A stretch of 64,000 nucleotides of DNA. It comes from an uncultured Prevotellaceae bacterium (lineage in GTDB: Bacteria; Bacteroidota; Bacteroidia; Bacteroidales; Bacteroidaceae). Of this stretch, positions 27,477 to 34,318 are shown in pieces. Both the position numbers and the translations under genes were made by a program. Numbering within the stretch: the stretch's first letter is position 1; every line of letters begins with the position of its first letter. Under the pieces are notes generated by a model. It did not search any database. It was given only the letters and a program-made list of their open reading frames with translations, and was not told the DNA's origin. The stretch spans positions 1 to 64,000 of the forward strand of contig CAMKTN010000009.1 of NCBI GenBank assembly GCA_946415705.1, in the 5' to 3' direction.

Positions 27477-29633
27477 ATGGCAACATTACAGAAAATCAGA
27501 AGCAAAGGTGCGCTCCTCATCCTCTTCGTAGGTCTCGCACTGTTTGCTTTCATCGCCGAAGAAGGCGTACGTTCGCTGTCATCATCCCGCGCTGAAAGCC
27601 ATCAGCGTATTGGCGAGGTGTATGGCAAATCCATCAACATTCAGGAGTTCAACGACCTCGTGGATGAATACTTGGATGTCGTCAAGTTCAGTTCCGGCAA
27701 CGAGAACCTCACCGAAGAGCAGATGCAGCAGGTACGTGACCAGGTGTGGAACACCTTCGTACAGACAAGCCTCTTGGAGCACGAGTGTGCAGAACTCGGC
27801 ATCACCGTCACCGACGCTGAGATGCAGGAGATCATCAAGACCGGCCAGAACCCCATGCTGGCACAGACGCCCTTCCGCAACCAGCAGACAGGCGCCTTCG
27901 ACGTGGAGGCCCTCAACCAGTTCCTCACACAATACAAGTCCATCAAGGAACAGCCCGGTCAGCCCGCTGAAGCTGTAGAGTACTACACACAGCTCTATAA
28001 CTACTGGAAGTTCATCGAGAAGAACGTGCGCCAGCAGACGCTCGCCAACAAGTACCAGGCGCTGCTCAGCAAGCTCTTCATCGCCAACCCCACCAGCGTG
28101 CAGAACCTCTTCGACGCTCGCAACAACGAGAAGGAAGCACTCCTCGTGTCTCTCCCCTACACCGCCGTCAAGGACGAGGTGAAGGCCGACGAGAAAGAGC
28201 TCAAGGCAAAGTACGATGAGCTGAAGGATGCCTTCCGCCTGGATGAGCCCACCCGCGACATCAAGTACATCGACGTGGCCATCACCGCCAGCAAGGCAGA
28301 CCGCGACGAGATCAACAACGAGCTCCTCGAGGTGGCATCGCAGATGCAGGCCGAGGATGCCGACTACGCCAACATCATCCGCAAGAGCGGTAGCACCATC
28401 TCTTACAAGGCGCTCCCCGTGCGTCGCGCTGCCCTCCCCGGCGACATCGCCGCACAGGTGGATTCCATGAGCGTTGGCGCCCAGAAGGGTCCCTTCCTCA
28501 GCGCTGCTGACAACACCCAGAACATCGTGCGCCTCATCGCCAAGACCATGCTGCCCGACTCCGTGCAGATTCGCCAGATCGGTCTCGGCGGTATGGACGA
28601 AGCCGCTACGCAGAAGACCGCTGATAGCATCATGAACGTCCTCAACGCAGGCGTACCCTTCGACAGCATCGCCAAGAAGTACAACCAGACCGGCGAGGCT
28701 CAGTGGATCACCTCCGCACAGTATGAGAACGCCCTGCTCGACGACAACAACCTGAAGTTCATCAACGCCATCACCACGCAGGCCGCAGGCACCACGCAGC
28801 AGATCAAGCTCAGCACGGGCATGGCTATCGTGAACGTCCTCGACCGCCGCAACATGGTTGAGAAGTACCAGGTGGCCATCGTCAAGCGTCCGCTCGACTT
28901 CTCCAACGACACCTTCAACAAGACCTACAACGACTTCTCACAGTTCGTAGCCTCCAACAAGACCCCCGAGGAAATCGAGGCCAACGCCATGAAGGCCGGC
29001 TATATGGTGCAGCAGCGCCAGGACATCTACAGCAGTGAGCACAACATCGCAGGCCTCAGCGCCACACGCGAGGCTTTCCGCTGGGTCTTCAACAGCGACA
29101 CCAAGGTGGGTGAGATTTCCGAGATTTATACCTGCGGTAACAACGACCACCTCCTCGTCGTCATCCTCACCGGCAAGAACGATACCAAGTACCGCACGCT
29201 GGAGAGTGTGAAGGACTTCATCGAGGGCGAGGTCATCCGCGACAAGAAAGCCGGCATCCTGCAGGAGCAGATGGAAGGCTGCGCCGACCTCAACGCTGTG
29301 GCTAAGCTGGCAGGTGCACAGACCGACACCGTGCGCCACATTACCTTCAACGCTCCCGTCTTCGTGCCCTCCACCGGTGGCAGCGAGCCCGCACTCGCAG
29401 GCGCTGTGGCCAAGACCGCGAAGGGTGGCTTCGCCAAGGGCGTGAAAGGTAACGCCGGCGTCTATGCCTTCCAGGTCATCGCCGAGAATAAGACCGCAGC
29501 CAAGCTCGACGATGCTACCAAGCAGAACATCGCCCAGCAGCTGACCAGCAACAGCCTCCGTGCAGCTTCACGCTATATGCAGGAGCTCTTCCAGAAGGCC
29601 AACGTCAAGGACAACCGCTACCTCTTCTACTAA
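27477..29633 (+). CDS. PpiD-like membrane-anchored peptidyl-prolyl isomerase
   Basis: A 718-residue protein with one N-terminal membrane anchor (GALLILFVGLALFAFIAEE), then a SurA_N-like chaperone domain (IGEVYGKSINIQEFNDLVDEYLD...VWNTFVQTSLLEHECAELGITVTD), a parvulin region (about 340-450: VQIRQIGLGGMDEAATQKTADSIMNVLNAGVPFDSIAKKYN) and a C-terminal helical part. It acts at the periplasmic face of the inner membrane on emerging secreted proteins. The canonical parvulin active site is weak, as in other PpiD proteins. The promoter-like TACCTTCG lies about 45 nt upstream; a strong terminator follows. Confidence 0.88.
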   Translation: MATLQKIRSKGALLILFVGLALFAFIAEEGVRSLSSSRAESHQRIGEVYGKSINIQEFNDLVDEYLDVVKFSSGNENLTEEQMQQVRDQVWNTFVQTSLLEHECAELGITVTDAEMQEIIKTGQNPMLAQTPFRNQQTGAFDVEALNQFLTQYKSIKEQPGQPAEAVEYYTQLYNYWKFIEKNVRQQTLANKYQALLSKLFIANPTSVQNLFDARNNEKEALLVSLPYTAVKDEVKADEKELKAKYDELKDAFRLDEPTRDIKYIDVAITASKADRDEINNELLEVASQMQAEDADYANIIRKSGSTISYKALPVRRAALPGDIAAQVDSMSVGAQKGPFLSAADNTQNIVRLIAKTMLPDSVQIRQIGLGGMDEAATQKTADSIMNVLNAGVPFDSIAKKYNQTGEAQWITSAQYENALLDDNNLKFINAITTQAAGTTQQIKLSTGMAIVNVLDRRNMVEKYQVAIVKRPLDFSNDTFNKTYNDFSQFVASNKTPEEIEANAMKAGYMVQQRQDIYSSEHNIAGLSATREAFRWVFNSDTKVGEISEIYTCGNNDHLLVVILTGKNDTKYRTLESVKDFIEGEVIRDKKAGILQEQMEGCADLNAVAKLAGAQTDTVRHITFNAPVFVPSTGGSEPALAGAVAKTAKGGFAKGVKGNAGVYAFQVIAENKTAAKLDDATKQNIAQQLTSNSLRAASRYMQELFQKANVKDNRYLFY

Positions 29634-29685
29634 GCATTTCGCACACGCGCAATATTATATATAGGTACGCGCGCATAAACGCCAT

Positions 29686-29721
29686 AAAGGGGATGTGTCA
29701 CCACCGACACTTCCCCTTTTT
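29686..29721 (+). terminator. Intrinsic terminator of ppiD-like gene
   Basis: aaaggggatgtgtc-accacc-gacacttcccctttttc: a near-perfect stem with one unpaired base, followed by T residues, 52 bp past the stop. Confidence 0.85.
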
Positions 29722-29860
29722 CGTCGCCTTTTCGGGCTTTTTCACCCTGTTTTGCCCAATTTGACGTTAAATAATGCAAATCTTTTCGCGAAAAGTTTCA
29801 TCGAAGCGAAGAAAAGCCTACCTTTGCATTTGCAAAGTCAAGATAGCAAACCCGAATGCA

Positions 29861-30358
29861 ATGAAAACCCAAGTCATTCTTAAGCGACCTGTACACTTAG
29901 GCCTTGAAGCACGCCGCGAAAAAGAAGCGGTCAGACGCATGTTAACCTTCGAGCGTTTCGCACGCGATAACCAGCTGTGGGACGAGATGATGACATGCTA
30001 TACACCTGACGCCACCATCAAAGCGTCGTGGTTCGACGGCGATGCCAAAGCATTTGCCGATGCGCTGGCCGCACGCACCGATCATATCCCCTACCACATC
30101 CATGCGTGTATCGTATGGACACATGGCAACCGTGCCGTAGCCATCGTGGAAACCACCTTCCCCGTGAAGACGGAGATTGCCGGTGTCACCTTCAACCAGA
30201 CGGGTGAATCGCAGTACATCTACAAGCTCGTGCGCTACAACGGCGAGTGGTACATCAAATGCTGCACCACCATCCTTGAGGAGCTCCCCGGCAAGAGCCG
30301 CCCCGACTACCTCAAAGATCTCTACGAGGAAGCCGACAATTGGCTGCTGAACGGCTAA
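29861..30358 (+). CDS. SnoaL-like / NTF2-fold protein
   Basis: ATG at 29861 is chosen because a TACCTTTG promoter box (29819-29826) lies inside the longer track ORF. The 165-residue protein has the cystatin-like alpha+beta pattern: R..EKEAVRRMLTFERFARDNQLWDEMMTCYTPDATIKASWFDGDAKAFADAL, then HIHACIVWTHGNRAVAIVETTF, and SQYIYKLVRYNGEWYIKCCTTILEE. Such proteins are often isomerases, hydratases or binding proteins; no specific activity can be named. It is a single gene between two terminators. Confidence 0.72.
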   Translation: MKTQVILKRPVHLGLEARREKEAVRRMLTFERFARDNQLWDEMMTCYTPDATIKASWFDGDAKAFADALAARTDHIPYHIHACIVWTHGNRAVAIVETTFPVKTEIAGVTFNQTGESQYIYKLVRYNGEWYIKCCTTILEELPGKSRPDYLKDLYEEADNWLLNG

Positions 30359-30377
30359 CCCCCTATAAAAGAAATAA

Positions 30378-30410
30378 CGGGTGCAACGTTTGTTGCACCC
30401 GCTTTTCTTT
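30378..30410. terminator. Bidirectional terminator
   Basis: cgggtgcaac-gttt-gttgcacccg followed by ctttt; on the other strand the stem is followed by TTATTTCTTTT. It separates the convergent SnoaL-like and djlA-like genes. Confidence 0.85.
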
Positions 30411-31195
30411 TACAGCCCTCTGGCTTTGTAGATGAGGTCTCTGGCCTCGTTGATCTCGCGCATCTTCTTCTCGGCCGCCGCGCGGATGTCCTCGCCCAGC
30501 GAGGCAACGCGGTCGGGGTGATGCTTGACGACCAGACGCTTGTAGGCGGCACGCACCTCGTCATCGCTTGCGCTCTCGTCGATCTCCAACACTGCGTAGG
30601 CATCCTTCAGGCTCGTGCTGCCCAGTCCGAGCATGGAGTTGAGTTCCGCCTCGGAAAGACCCAGGGCTGCCGTCACCTCGCGCAACGCCGTAATCTCCTC
30701 AGGCGCTACGTGGCCGTCGGCCTTCGCCAGCATGGCCAGCAGCGAGAGCAGCTGCAGACGCTGCGACTCGCTGAGCACGCCGCGCATCTGGGCGCAGCAG
30801 TCGTTGATGGTCTGCCGGAAAGCACCCGGCTGTGTGGCATCCATCTGTTTCTGCTGCTCGAAGAGGCGCAGCAGGATGGCATTGCCCTCCTCCACTGCCG
30901 CCTCGCCGAAGTTCGCGCGCAGGAACTGGCGGATAGCCTCCATCTCGCTGTGCATCACCTTGCCGTCGGCACGGATGATATAACTTGCCAGCGTCAGCAG
31001 CGAGAACAGGAAACCGTTGCGCGTGCCTTGCGCCGTGCGGTCATAGCCGCTGCCGCCGCCCTCGCCATCACCGATCAATCCATTGTCACTCGACATCGTG
31101 TCAAACAGCGCGCCAAGCACGAAGCCCGCCAGCGCCCCGATGGGTCCGCCTGAGAGGAGCCCCAAGAAGCCCCCAATCCATTTTCCTGCTGCCAT
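30410..31195 (-). CDS. DjlA-like membrane co-chaperone (TerB and DnaJ domains)
   Basis: A 261-residue protein: N-terminal glycine-rich membrane segment GGFLGLLSGGPIGALAGFVLGALF (GxxxG type), a TerB-like domain (FLFSLLTLASYIIRADGKVMHSEMEAIRQFL... and LLAMLAKADGHVAPEEITALREV), then a C-terminal J domain DAYAVLEIDESASDDEVRAAYKRLVVKHHPDR with HPD at 226-228. This is the DjlA architecture, which stimulates DnaK at the membrane. It faces the SnoaL-like gene with a shared terminator. Confidence 0.9.
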   Translation of the reverse strand: MAAGKWIGGFLGLLSGGPIGALAGFVLGALFDTMSSDNGLIGDGEGGGSGYDRTAQGTRNGFLFSLLTLASYIIRADGKVMHSEMEAIRQFLRANFGEAAVEEGNAILLRLFEQQKQMDATQPGAFRQTINDCCAQMRGVLSESQRLQLLSLLAMLAKADGHVAPEEITALREVTAALGLSEAELNSMLGLGSTSLKDAYAVLEIDESASDDEVRAAYKRLVVKHHPDRVASLGEDIRAAAEKKMREINEARDLIYKARGL

Positions 31196-31299
31196 ATTCT
31201 TAGTTTAAAGTTGAAGGTTTAAAGTTTAAGGAGTTGCGGGGCAAAGGTAGCGATAATTTGGGAGATGAAAGCGGTTAAGCGCAGAAAAGTTGTCAAAAA

Positions 31300-31331
31300 T
31301 TTGGAGGAATCAACAAAAACCTCTACTTTTG
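31300..31331 (+). promoter_or_regulatory. Sigma-ABfr promoter
   Basis: TTTG (31300-31303), 20-nt spacer, TACTTTTG (31324-31331). It would start transcription about 10 nt before a stable hairpin. Confidence 0.75.
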
Positions 31332-31335
31332 CCCC

Positions 31336-31403
31336 CAGAAATCATTCGCAACAATCCATGCAGGCCACGCCAAGTGGCACTTACGGGATTGTTGCGTATT
31401 TTT
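31336..31403 (+). ncRNA. Putative small RNA or attenuating leader
   Basis: Downstream of the promoter lies an 11-bp perfect stem cgcaacaatcc/ggattgttgcg (31347-31357 with 31386-31396) enclosing a second hairpin gccac-gccaa-gtggc, followed by TATTTTTG. This could be a roughly 70-nt RNA ending at an intrinsic terminator, or an attenuator ahead of the 173-codon ORF. The TATTTTTG after the stem also fits a -7 box for that ORF. Confidence 0.4.
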
Positions 31404-31437
31404 GTATGCACGATCACGATAAGTTAAAGCGTTCACA

Positions 31438-31959
31438 ATGAACGCATTCGTTCTTTCACTTATTGTAATCGTAACTATGATGAACAGAAAAAGTTTCAGG
31501 AGGCAGAAAGTCAACTGCCTCTGCCGTTGCACACCCCAGGCGGGCATCGAGACACTCTCCACATCGCTGGTACGCCTCACCCGGCAACAAGCCTTCGACG
31601 TCGTCGCCACCTCCCGCTCCACGAGCGTCATCGCCGCCACAGCCCTGCGCGCCGGGCGCCTCTTCGAGCAACTCCACATGCCCTACGTGGCCCTCACCCT
31701 CTATCGCACAGCCATCTACCGCATCCAGCGCATCGACTATGACCGCGCCGAGGACTACTACACCTACGGCCCCCTGCCGCCCAACCCCTACTACCGTCCC
31801 TGGAGCGCCCGCATCAACGATGCCGATGCCCTCGAAATCGCCCAGCAGCTCGACGCCCTCTACCACCATCTGCACCTGCCCGGCTACGCCCACCAGTGCC
31901 GCCTTGTCAACACCTTCTACGAACGCATGTTCCGCAGCGTCTATAGCGCTTGCATGTAG
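31438..31959 (+). CDS. Hypothetical protein
   Basis: A 173-residue protein without a family I recognise. Met1, Met14 and Met15 are possible starts; the first segment is hydrophobic (FVLSLIVIVTMM) and may be a short anchor or untranslated. The body is helical and Tyr/Arg-rich (LTRQQAFDVVATSRSTSVIAATALRAGRLFEQLHMPYVALTLYRTAIYRIQRIDYDRAEDYYTYGPLPPNPYYRPW), reminiscent of one or two TPR-like hairpins. It is preceded by the putative leader RNA. Confidence 0.6.
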   Translation: MNAFVLSLIVIVTMMNRKSFRRQKVNCLCRCTPQAGIETLSTSLVRLTRQQAFDVVATSRSTSVIAATALRAGRLFEQLHMPYVALTLYRTAIYRIQRIDYDRAEDYYTYGPLPPNPYYRPWSARINDADALEIAQQLDALYHHLHLPGYAHQCRLVNTFYERMFRSVYSACM

Positions 31960-32068
31960 GCCTTCAACTGAATAGGGAATCTCCCACGGAGTTTAGGCGT
32001 TTTCCCTTTCACGGTTAAAGAAAAGGCTGTACTTTTGCAACATCAAAACCACTTAAAAGCATACGACT

Positions 32069-32671
32069 ATGAAAAAATGGTACTTCAATATCGCCCTTAT
32101 GAGCTTCACGCTGTTCATGGGCTTCAGCTTCACCAGCTGCGAAATGGATCCCGACGATAACATCGGCTACGACCTGAGAGGTCACTGGTTCGGAGACCTC
32201 GATATGTACTACGACGGCATCCCCGCTCGCGGTTCCGACATCATCTTCTACCCCGAAGGCTACGGCTACCATCGCGGCACCGGCACACAAATCGACTACT
32301 ACGGTCGCTATGGTCGTGAGCGCATCATTCATGACTTCAGCTACCAAATCAACCGAGGTGTCATCTACCTCACCTTCTACGATGAGCCCGAACTGGACTG
32401 CACCATCAGCGACTACGGCCTCAACGCCTACAAATTCTGGGGACGCATCGACGGCCGTTACTCCAGTACCAACTTCAGCCTGCGCAACTACGACAGCGAC
32501 TGGGATCGCTACGGCTACGACGGCTATGACTACGACTACGACCGCCGCTACTACGGAGGTTACTACACGAAACAGGAAATCGACCTGGAAGACCTCTCGA
32601 CGAGCCCTTCCGAACCCGACAGCACCATCTCCAAGCCCAAAGCCACACGCGGCGTAAACCAAACACTATAA
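32069..32671 (+). CDS. Tyr/Asp-rich lipoprotein
   Basis: A 200-residue lipoprotein with signal MKKWYFNIALMSFTLFMGFSFTSC. Residues about 30-140 look like a small beta-sheet domain (LRGHWFGDLDMYYDG, GVIYLTFYDEPELDCTISDYGLNAYKFWGRID), followed by a low-complexity Y/D/G run (DRYGYDGYDYDYDRRYYGGYY) and a Ser/Pro tail. A TACTTTTG box lies about 30 nt upstream. Its function is unknown; the acidic aromatic run might bind metal or sugar, which is speculation. Confidence 0.7.
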   Translation: MKKWYFNIALMSFTLFMGFSFTSCEMDPDDNIGYDLRGHWFGDLDMYYDGIPARGSDIIFYPEGYGYHRGTGTQIDYYGRYGRERIIHDFSYQINRGVIYLTFYDEPELDCTISDYGLNAYKFWGRIDGRYSSTNFSLRNYDSDWDRYGYDGYDYDYDRRYYGGYYTKQEIDLEDLSTSPSEPDSTISKPKATRGVNQTL

Positions 32672-32672
32672 A

Positions 32673-32710
32673 AGCAAACGAGGCTGCACTAAGATGCAGT
32701 CTCGTTTGCT
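32673..32710 (+). terminator. Intrinsic terminator of lipoprotein gene
   Basis: agcaaacgaggctgca-ctaaga-tgcagtctcgtttgct followed by TTT: a long stem with one mismatch just after the stop codon. Confidence 0.85.
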
Positions 32711-32815
32711 TTTGCACCCTTACGCCCCACGCCCTTACTCCAACACCCATCGCGCCGCACAACATCAGCCTCCGCACCAAGGTGCGTTGAGTGTCTCACC
32801 ATGGTGATCCACCCC

Positions 32816-32853
32816 GAAGAGCTAGGTCTTACGGCCGTAAGACCTAGCTCTTC
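32816..32853. repeat. 38-bp perfect palindrome
   Basis: GAAGAGCTAGGTCTTACGG followed directly by its exact reverse complement, with no spacer. It is followed by TTTTAAA on the plus strand, so it could also act as a terminator. Confidence 0.92.
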
Positions 32854-32882
32854 TTTTAAAGACACTACTACTCCCTCGCCTG

Positions 32883-32941
32883 ACCCTCTATAGTCCCTAC
32901 GCGCAGACACTATAGAGGGTCGGAAGAGAGACTATAGAGGG
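32883..32941. repeat. Hairpin with third half-site
   Basis: accctctatagt (32883-32894) and actatagagggt (32909-32920) are perfect 12-bp complements with a 14-nt loop. A further actatagaggg at 32931-32941 repeats the right arm. Confidence 0.85.
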
Positions 32942-32953
32942 AACACACTTACA

Positions 32954-32985
32954 CAGCAGGCTGCATCACGCGATGCAGCCTGCTG
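32954..32985. repeat. REP-like hairpin, copy 2
   Basis: CAGCAGGCTGCATC-acgc-GATGCAGCCTGCTG, the same arms and flanking bases as 7717-7748. It lies 108 bp before the RAYT start codon. Confidence 0.88.
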
Positions 32986-33034
32986 GATGAAATTTTGTGC
33001 TCTGTGCGCTTGGAGTTGAGAAAAATCGGTTTCT

Positions 33035-33068
33035 TTTGCGCGTGGTTGGGGATTAATGTGTACATTTG
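33035..33068 (+). promoter_or_regulatory. RAYT promoter
   Basis: TTTG, 22-nt spacer, TACATTTG; the ATG is 25 nt past the -7 box. Confidence 0.55.
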
Positions 33069-33093
33069 CAGGCAGAAATAAAAAGATACAGAT

Positions 33094-34308
33094 ATGAGCA
33101 GACGGAAGGAAGAGGCCCTAGCGGCGGGTGTGCAGGTGAATGAAACCAAGCACAGCATGAAACGACGTAAGCCTTGGCATGATTATCGCTGCAAAGGGAC
33201 TTATATGCTGACACTGGTGGTGGCTGAACGGCGGCCGCTGTTGGGGCGGTTGGTGGCTTCGGAAGTTGGGGTACCCGCAGCAGGGGTACCCGCAGTTGGA
33301 TTGCCCGCAGTTGAAACTGCGGGAGTGGAGGCCATTACGGAAAGAGTGGGGGCGGTTGCGACGAAAGTTGAGGCTAGGGTGGAGTTGACGAGGTTAGGGC
33401 GCGTGATACGCGATGAGGAGGTGAGGAAGATAAGCGAGATTTACAAGATGGTTGAGGTGTGGAAGCTATGCATCATGCCAGACCATATACACATGATAGT
33501 AAGGGTGAAGGAGGATATACCAGAAGGGAAGCATCTGGGCATTGTCATTAGGGGATTCAAGGCCGGGTGCTCTCGGGCGTGGTGGAGAGAGAGGGGGCCC
33601 TGCGTTCAAACGCAGGGAGTGGGGACTTTAGCTCCCGCATCGGTTTCGGCAATGGAAGTAGCTACCACTCCCGCATCAGCCACCACTCCCGCAGTATCTA
33701 CTGCGGGTAATACAGCGGGCAAAACCGCGGGGGAAGCCGCGAGCGCGGCCGGCCCTTCCCTCTTTGAAAGCGGCTATAACGATTTGATTTTGCTCGGGGA
33801 TGGGCAGCTTGATAATTGGAAGCATTACCTCGACGATAATCCACGAAGGCTGGCTATCAAACGACAACATCCTGAGTTCTTCACTACTATGCAATATGTT
33901 GACATCGCCCAGTGGCATTGTCAAGCTGTGGGGAATCGTTTCCTATTGGACATTCCCCAGAAGGTGGCGGTTATCGTGCATCGTGCTTATACCGACAAAG
34001 ACTTCGCAGAGAAAAAAGCGGAGTGGTTAGCATGTGGAGAGGCTGGCGGGGGGCTGGTGAGTGCCGCCATTGCTAGTCGCGAGAAGGAGGTGATGCGAGA
34101 GGCTATGGATAGGGGCTATCGCATCATCCTAGTTCGTGAGAATGGTTTCCCCGCCTTATACAAGCCCGCCGGGGAGTCGTTCGACGCGTGCTCGGAGGGG
34201 CGACTGCTGCAGGTCTGCCCATGGGAGTATCATATGGAGCGGCGCGTCATCTCGCGAGAGCAATGCCTGTCACTGAACAGGTTAGTGGAGTACATTGCCA
34301 GTCACTGA
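33094..34308 (+). CDS. REP-associated tyrosine transposase with C-terminal Rossmann-like domain
   Basis: A 404-residue Y1-family protein. The HUH motif MPDHIHMIVRV is at residues 131-133 (HIH), and the candidate catalytic tyrosine is Tyr245 in NWKHYLDDNPRRLAIK, the standard RAYT 'W..Y...NP' motif. Two low-complexity inserts (about residues 55-97 and 168-221, rich in A/V/G/T/P) interrupt the catalytic domain; they contain three perfect DNA palindromes. Residues about 286-404 form an extra domain (GGGLVSAAIASREKEVMREAMDRGYRIILVRENGFPALYKP...) resembling SLOG/DprA-like Rossmann folds. RAYTs act on REP hairpins; such hairpins lie directly upstream. The gene is intact and has its own promoter. Confidence 0.85.
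   Translation: MSRRKEEALAAGVQVNETKHSMKRRKPWHDYRCKGTYMLTLVVAERRPLLGRLVASEVGVPAAGVPAVGLPAVETAGVEAITERVGAVATKVEARVELTRLGRVIRDEEVRKISEIYKMVEVWKLCIMPDHIHMIVRVKEDIPEGKHLGIVIRGFKAGCSRAWWRERGPCVQTQGVGTLAPASVSAMEVATTPASATTPAVSTAGNTAGKTAGEAASAAGPSLFESGYNDLILLGDGQLDNWKHYLDDNPRRLAIKRQHPEFFTTMQYVDIAQWHCQAVGNRFLLDIPQKVAVIVHRAYTDKDFAEKKAEWLACGEAGGGLVSAAIASREKEVMREAMDRGYRIILVRENGFPALYKPAGESFDACSEGRLLQVCPWEYHMERRVISREQCLSLNRLVEYIASH
33304..33323. repeat. In-gene palindrome 1
   Basis: cccgcagtt-ga-aactgcggg, 9-bp arms and 2-nt spacer, inside the first RAYT insert and translated in frame. Two partial copies of cccgcag lie just before it. Confidence 0.92.
33598..33617. repeat. In-gene palindrome 2
   Basis: ccctgcgtt-ca-aacgcaggg, same 9-2-9 geometry, followed by gagtgg as palindrome 1 is. 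Confidence 0.92.
33688..33707. repeat. In-gene palindrome 3
   Basis: cccgcagta-tc-tactgcggg, same 9-2-9 geometry, in the second RAYT insert. Confidence 0.92.
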
Positions 34309-34318
34309 CGTGTAGCTT

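Larger units (their letters stand above)
32711..33093. other. Palindrome-rich intergenic upstream of RAYT
   Basis: No gene. It holds a 38-bp perfect palindrome, a 12-bp-arm hairpin with an extra third half-site, a REP-like hairpin shared with 7717-7748, and the RAYT promoter (TTTG 33035, TACATTTG 33061-33068). Confidence 0.7.

Noticed and set aside
29640-29680. acgcgc/gcgcgt palindromic bits after the PpiD-like gene
   Set aside because: Arms are short and discontinuous; the real terminator is the hairpin at 29686-29721.
33241-33720. RAYT inserts as sign of frameshift or pseudogene
   Set aside because: The reading frame stays open over 404 codons and both catalytic motifs and the C-terminal domain are in one frame, so the gene is called intact.
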